From JAACFF01 sp963807975 (GTDB taxonomy: Bacteria; Chloroflexota; Anaerolineae; Promineifilales; Promineifilaceae), in NCBI GenBank assembly GCA_963807975.1, contig CAWEDV010000001.1, positions 2,108,001-2,172,000 of the forward strand: a DNA stretch of 64,000 nt. The letters run 5' to 3'. Positions 61,022 to 64,000 of this stretch are shown here, piece after piece. Positions within the stretch are counted from its first letter, which is position 1, and each line of letters starts with the position of its first letter. The position numbers and the translations under genes are program-made. Under the pieces are notes generated by a model. It was not told the DNA's origin. It did no database searches and was given only the letters and a program-made list of their open reading frames with translations.

Positions 61022-61843
61022 ATGGAAGCCTCCCCGTTGACCCCCTATGCCCTATCCGCTAAAATCGCCGGTTTGTTGGAGAAATCGAAACCTATGCGCT
61101 ATCCCCAAACAATCGTGATCGTACCAACCTACAATGAGGCTGATAATATCGACGATTTGGTGTCACAACTGCTGGCGCTGCCGGTCGATCTAGGCGTCCT
61201 GGTCGTGGATGACAATTCGCCAGATGGAACAGGCGAACTTGTGGACCACTGGGCCGAACGCCACCCGGACCGCGTCTTTACTGTGCATCGATCGGGCAAA
61301 CTGGGACTTGGTACTGCATATATCGCTGGCTTTAAGCGCGCCATGGGCGAATTTCAGGCGGAGCGCATTATGACCATGGACGCCGATTTTTCCCATAATC
61401 CGCGCTACATCCCCAGCATGATTGACCTCAGCGAGAAAAAAGACGTTGTCATCGGATCACGCTATGTTGGTAGTGGAGGATCCCTCAACTGTACCTGGAA
61501 AAGAATCTGGCTCAGCAAGATCGCCAACTTCATCGCCCGTACTCTGTTGGGGCTGCAAGCCCGAGATACGACGGCCGGATTTAGACTTTACCACAGCCGG
61601 GTGCTGCAATCGATCCCGCTCGATGAAGTTTTCTCCAGTGGCTACTCCTTCCTTGTGGAGATGTTGTTTATGTGTCAGCGCAGGGGGTGGGATATTGGCG
61701 AAGTGCCGATCGTCTTTGAGGATCGGCGCAAAGGGACAACCAAGATTTCCCAAAGTGAAGTTTTCAAAGCACAGTATACAGTCTTTCGCCTCTTTTTGCG
61801 CCGTATATTCCGGCGCAAGCCGGTACGCCAGACGTCATCGTAA
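61022..61843 (+). CDS. Polyprenol-phosphate mannosyltransferase-like GT2
   Basis: 273 residues from ATG 61022 (AGGTGAGC just upstream). GT2 of the DPM1/Ppm1 type: TIVIVPTYNEADNID, VVDDNSPDGTGE (metal/nucleotide site), MTMDADFSHNP (DxD), IGSRYVGSGG. The C-terminus is basic and lacks the extra membrane helices of some eukaryotic and actinobacterial enzymes. It would transfer mannose (or another sugar) from a nucleotide sugar to polyprenyl phosphate, giving donors for GT-C enzymes such as those at 44445 and 53419 (inference). A methyltransferase gene starts 5 bases after its stop, so they are one operon. Confidence 0.88.
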   Translation: MEASPLTPYALSAKIAGLLEKSKPMRYPQTIVIVPTYNEADNIDDLVSQLLALPVDLGVLVVDDNSPDGTGELVDHWAERHPDRVFTVHRSGKLGLGTAYIAGFKRAMGEFQAERIMTMDADFSHNPRYIPSMIDLSEKKDVVIGSRYVGSGGSLNCTWKRIWLSKIANFIARTLLGLQARDTTAGFRLYHSRVLQSIPLDEVFSSGYSFLVEMLFMCQRRGWDIGEVPIVFEDRRKGTTKISQSEVFKAQYTVFRLFLRRIFRRKPVRQTSS

Positions 61844-61848
61844 CCATC

Positions 61849-62754
61849 ATGAAGAATGTAAAATGCAATCTATGCGGCCGTGATGAATGGCGCATCCGCT
61901 ACCCATCAACAATGAACAACGCTGAAGATCTCGATGTGGATTTGTTTCGCTGCACCAGTCCAGGCTACGGAAGTCATGCCCAAATCGTTCAGTGTGCCCA
62001 CTGCGGCTTGGTTTTTGCTAATCCACGCTGGACGACTTCGGAGCTAGAAGCGGCTTACGAGGCAGTTGAAGATAAAACCTATGTTGAGGAACGGCAAGGG
62101 CGTGAAATCACTTTCCGCAAACATCTTGATGCGCTGGAAAAGGTAACAGGACCGGGAAACGGCCGTTCGCTGTTGGATGTTGGCGCATATATTGGCGTCT
62201 TTGTGGAAGTTGCCACCGCCGCAGGCTGGGAGGCCTATGGCATAGAACCCTCAAGCTGGGCTGTAGAACAGGCTAAACAGCAGGGGCTGCCCGTGTACCA
62301 GGGCACGCAAGATACCCCAGTTTTCGATGGGCGAAAATTTGAGGTCATCACCATGTGGGATGTCATTGAGCATGTCTCTGATCCTGCTGCTGAATTGAGA
62401 AAATCCTTTCAACTCCTGAAACCGGGCGGTTGGTTGGTCGTGCATACGATGAATATTGACAGCCTGACCGCGCGTCTGATGGGACGGCGCTGGCCCTGGC
62501 TAATGGATATGCATCTAACCTACTTCAGCCAAAAAACCATGGCTGCTATGCTGAATGCTGCCGGATTTGACATAATTTGGTCCGGCACCCAAGGACGTTA
62601 TTTAAGTCTAGGTTATCTGGCGACAAGGTTGGGTGGCCTAAATGATCATCTAGGGCGTATTTCGACCAGCATCATGCGCCGGCTGAAGCTTGGCGACAAA
62701 GCAGTGCCGGTCAACTTCGGCGATCTTTTCACCGTCTTTGCCAAACGGCCGTAA
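61849..62754 (+). CDS. SAM methyltransferase with N-terminal zinc-ribbon
   Basis: 301 residues. N-terminal cysteine pairs CNLCGRDEW (C6, C9) and CAHCGLVFANPRW (about 50-62) form a zinc ribbon, followed by a class I methyltransferase core: motif I SLLDVGAYIGVFVEVA, acidic YGIEPSSWAVEQA, and MWDVIEHVSDP. This architecture is common in C- or O-methyltransferases that act on sugars (Methyltransf_23). It follows the GT2 gene by 5 bases. The substrate is unknown, presumably a glycan or sugar. Confidence 0.85.
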   Translation: MKNVKCNLCGRDEWRIRYPSTMNNAEDLDVDLFRCTSPGYGSHAQIVQCAHCGLVFANPRWTTSELEAAYEAVEDKTYVEERQGREITFRKHLDALEKVTGPGNGRSLLDVGAYIGVFVEVATAAGWEAYGIEPSSWAVEQAKQQGLPVYQGTQDTPVFDGRKFEVITMWDVIEHVSDPAAELRKSFQLLKPGGWLVVHTMNIDSLTARLMGRRWPWLMDMHLTYFSQKTMAAMLNAAGFDIIWSGTQGRYLSLGYLATRLGGLNDHLGRISTSIMRRLKLGDKAVPVNFGDLFTVFAKRP

Positions 62755-62775
62755 CTGCTGGCGTCCCCTTTTAGC

Positions 62776-62805
62776 TTGGAACCGATATCTCTTTTTTGGT
62801 ATACT
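62776..62805 (+). promoter_or_regulatory. Promoter of the response regulator gene (leaderless)
   Basis: TTGGAA (62776-62781), an 18-base spacer and TATACT (62800-62805). The start is expected at about 62812-62813, where the ATG (62813) begins, and no ribosome site is seen between them. Confidence 0.6.
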
Positions 62806-62812
62806 GCTAAGT

Positions 62813-63499
62813 ATGATCCCACTGAAGCTCCTCATCGTTGACGACCATCCTGTATTTCGCCAGGGCTTACGTGATGTATTTGAAACTGAACCAAAAATCG
62901 AGGTCGTTGGTGAAGCAGCGGATGGTGAGGCAGCACTTACCCAGGCACGGGCTTTGCAGCCAGATGTAATTTTGATGGATATTAATCTGCCGACATCAAG
63001 CGGGCTGCAGGTAACCCGAGCAATTACAACGCAGATGCCGGGCACAAAGGTAGTCATGATCACCGGCTATGACGAGCCAGAATATATATTTCACTCGCTG
63101 CGGGCCGGTGCTTACGCATTCTGCTCCAAAGACTTGCCACCAGAGGCACTAATTCACACCGTCTTGACCGTTTTTGAAGGAACCTACGTGCTCAATGACC
63201 AGGTACTTTCTGAAGTGGAAGTTGAGGAGTGGATTGAGCGGCGTATGAGCCGTTTTGGCCGGCAGGGAGCAGAAGATAGCGGAGGATCGGGGGTCTCGCT
63301 ATCACCACGAGAGATGGAAATTCTGGATTTGATTTGCCAGGGCACCTCCAACAAAGATATTGCTAAACGGTTGGGGATCAGTTACCAGACTGTTAAGAAT
63401 CACGTAACAGCCATATTGCACAAGCTGGGCGTAAGTGACCGCACGCAAGCAGTTCTTTACGCTTTGAGGCATGGTTGGTTCACAGTGGAAAGCATGTAG
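62813..63499 (+). CDS. NarL/FixJ-type response regulator
   Basis: 228 residues from ATG 62813, chosen because the receiver domain starts there (LLIVDDHPVFRQGL). The receiver (1-120) holds acidic D10-D11, phospho-acceptor D56 (ILMDINLP) and K106 (CSKDLP). A linker precedes the LuxR-type HTH (about 160-225: LSPREMEILDLICQGTSNKD and IAKRLGISYQTVKNHV). No histidine kinase is next to it, so it is an orphan here. A Flp pilin gene starts 73 bases later on the same strand; control of the Tad locus is possible but unproven. Confidence 0.93.
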   Translation: MIPLKLLIVDDHPVFRQGLRDVFETEPKIEVVGEAADGEAALTQARALQPDVILMDINLPTSSGLQVTRAITTQMPGTKVVMITGYDEPEYIFHSLRAGAYAFCSKDLPPEALIHTVLTVFEGTYVLNDQVLSEVEVEEWIERRMSRFGRQGAEDSGGSGVSLSPREMEILDLICQGTSNKDIAKRLGISYQTVKNHVTAILHKLGVSDRTQAVLYALRHGWFTVESM

Positions 63500-63572
63500 G
63501 GTAAGATATTGTTTGTCCAAAAGGGGACAGCTTGAAAAGCTCATACACCATCGAGAAAGGAGATAGTCGATA

Positions 63573-63725
63573 ATGTCATTTTTTGACGAAGAAGGTCAGG
63601 GCTTACTTGAATATGCGCTCGTCCTAATTCTCGTTGCGGTTGTCGTAATTGCCATAATCACCCTGTTGGGTCCCGAGATCAGCGAGCGTTTATGCCAATA
63701 TATTGACCTATTCTGCACACCCTAA
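63573..63725 (+). CDS. flp: Flp-type IVb prepilin
   Basis: Only 50 residues, MSFFDEEGQGLLEYALVL being the first 18. It has the Flp signature: a short hydrophilic leader ending in G8, then mature Q9-G-L-L-E13-Y14 (Glu at +5 and Tyr at +6), a hydrophobic helix to about 33 and a polar C-terminus with two cysteines. TadV/CpaA-type peptidase cuts after Gly8. The pilin is assembled by the Tad machine into thin adhesive fibres. AAAGGAG (63556-63562) lies 10 bases before the ATG. The C-terminal C41/C48 pair is uncommon in Flp pilins. Confidence 0.9.
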   Translation: MSFFDEEGQGLLEYALVLILVAVVVIAIITLLGPEISERLCQYIDLFCTP

Positions 63726-63757
63726 CCTGACCTTTCTTCTTGAAACAGGTTAAGCAC

Positions 63758-64000
63758 GTGCCACCGCCACAACGACCCGATGAGCAAGAATCAGGACAGC
63801 CTATTGAACGCGCCTCACTCCGGGAACTAAGAGTCCGACGTGCGTCCCCAACACCGGATGCGCGGGATGCTTACGATGAACTGCGAGTCCACATATTGCA
63901 GAAGCTGGAAAAACTTACCGGCAGCAATCCCTCTGGGCCGGATCAGTACAAATCTCGGGCAGCCATTCAAGCCAGCTTAGACGCGCTCTTGGCGCAAGAA
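63758..64000 (+). CDS. Probable CpaF/TadA-type secretion ATPase, N-terminal part (3' partial)
   Basis: An open frame of 81 codons from GTG 63758 (AGGT upstream) to the end of the window. The first 30 residues are polar and Pro/Arg-rich. Then YDELRVHILQKLEKLTG and YKSRAAIQASLDALLAQE fit the N-terminal helical domain of CpaF (compare ELK..H..L...L ... I..ll.E). The ATPase motifs would lie outside the window, so the call rests on the neighbouring Flp gene and on weak similarity. Another Tad component is possible. Confidence 0.5.
   Translation, partial: MPPPQRPDEQESGQPIERASLRELRVRRASPTPDARDAYDELRVHILQKLEKLTGSNPSGPDQYKSRAAIQASLDALLAQE

Noticed and set aside
1..64000. CRISPR arrays, transposase genes, integrases, phage genes and rRNA
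   Set aside because: None was seen. No regularly spaced direct repeats, no DDE or integrase motifs and no rRNA-like stretches were found on reading both strands.

Overview
The window looks like a chromosomal piece of a Chloroflexota bacterium, probably of the Anaerolineae/Caldilineae type. This is an inference from gene content: a tig-clpP pair, a nuoC-nuoD fusion in a short complex I set, RicT, LCP and Flp/Tad genes, many Pro/Thr-rich secreted proteins, and roughly half G+C. No rRNA, CRISPR array, transposase, integrase or phage gene was seen. Two tRNA genes are present: Pro(GGG) and Leu(UAG).

Layout. 1-4.2 kb: the end of a secreted protein, a two-TM coiled-coil protein, the Cys-tRNA(Pro) deacylase YbaK and a secreted glycosidase-like protein. 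4.2-11.5 kb: a UvrD-like helicase, a CPBP protease, tRNA-Pro, a small membrane protein and two secreted beta-sandwich proteins. 11.7-14.1 kb: clpP, tig and tRNA-Leu. 14.2-18.6 kb: a three-gene set (8-oxoguanine-deaminase-like amidohydrolase, tandem Nudix protein, Tat-exported phosphoesterase), then an S1-domain protein. 18.6-22.7 kb: ricT-HD-moeA and the Fe-S carrier mrp. 22.8-26.3 kb: iscX-nuoB-nuoCD-nuoI. 26.4-32.4 kb: a DUF3524 glycosyltransferase (queuosine-mannosyltransferase family), a flavin reductase, a phosphatase-superfamily enzyme, arfB, an MFS permease and a methyltransferase. 32.5-49.6 kb: a long minus-strand cell-surface glycan locus (LCP protein, ABC-2 export permease, six GT4 glycosyltransferases, a GT-C membrane protein, a VCBS-repeat protein, a GHL10 protein and three small related coiled-coil proteins). 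49.7-51.7 kb: kynB and kynU. 51.8-60 kb: YhfC, DUF2062, a second large membrane protein, mutY, a zincin-like protein and a peptide-binding lipoprotein. 60-64 kb: a RimK ligase, a polyprenol-phosphate mannosyltransferase-like GT2, a methyltransferase, a NarL-type regulator, a 50-residue Flp pilin and the start of a probable CpaF ATPase.

The most unusual structure is in the glycan locus. Three small proteins each lie directly 5' of a GT4 gene, at 42.4, 44.0 and 47.8 kb. They share a proline/glycine-centred amphipathic block followed by a coiled coil, and look like a repeated adaptor-plus-glycosyltransferase doublet. The permease and LCP protein suggest that the product is exported and attached to the envelope; no Wzt-type ATPase was found here.

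At the DNA level the octamer palindrome ACGGCCGT occurs about 28 times by eye, all inside genes and in all three reading frames, against roughly one expected from base composition. This resembles HIP1 of cyanobacteria. Several promoters sit so close to start codons (rimK, the response regulator, the glycosidase-like gene) that leaderless mRNAs are likely.
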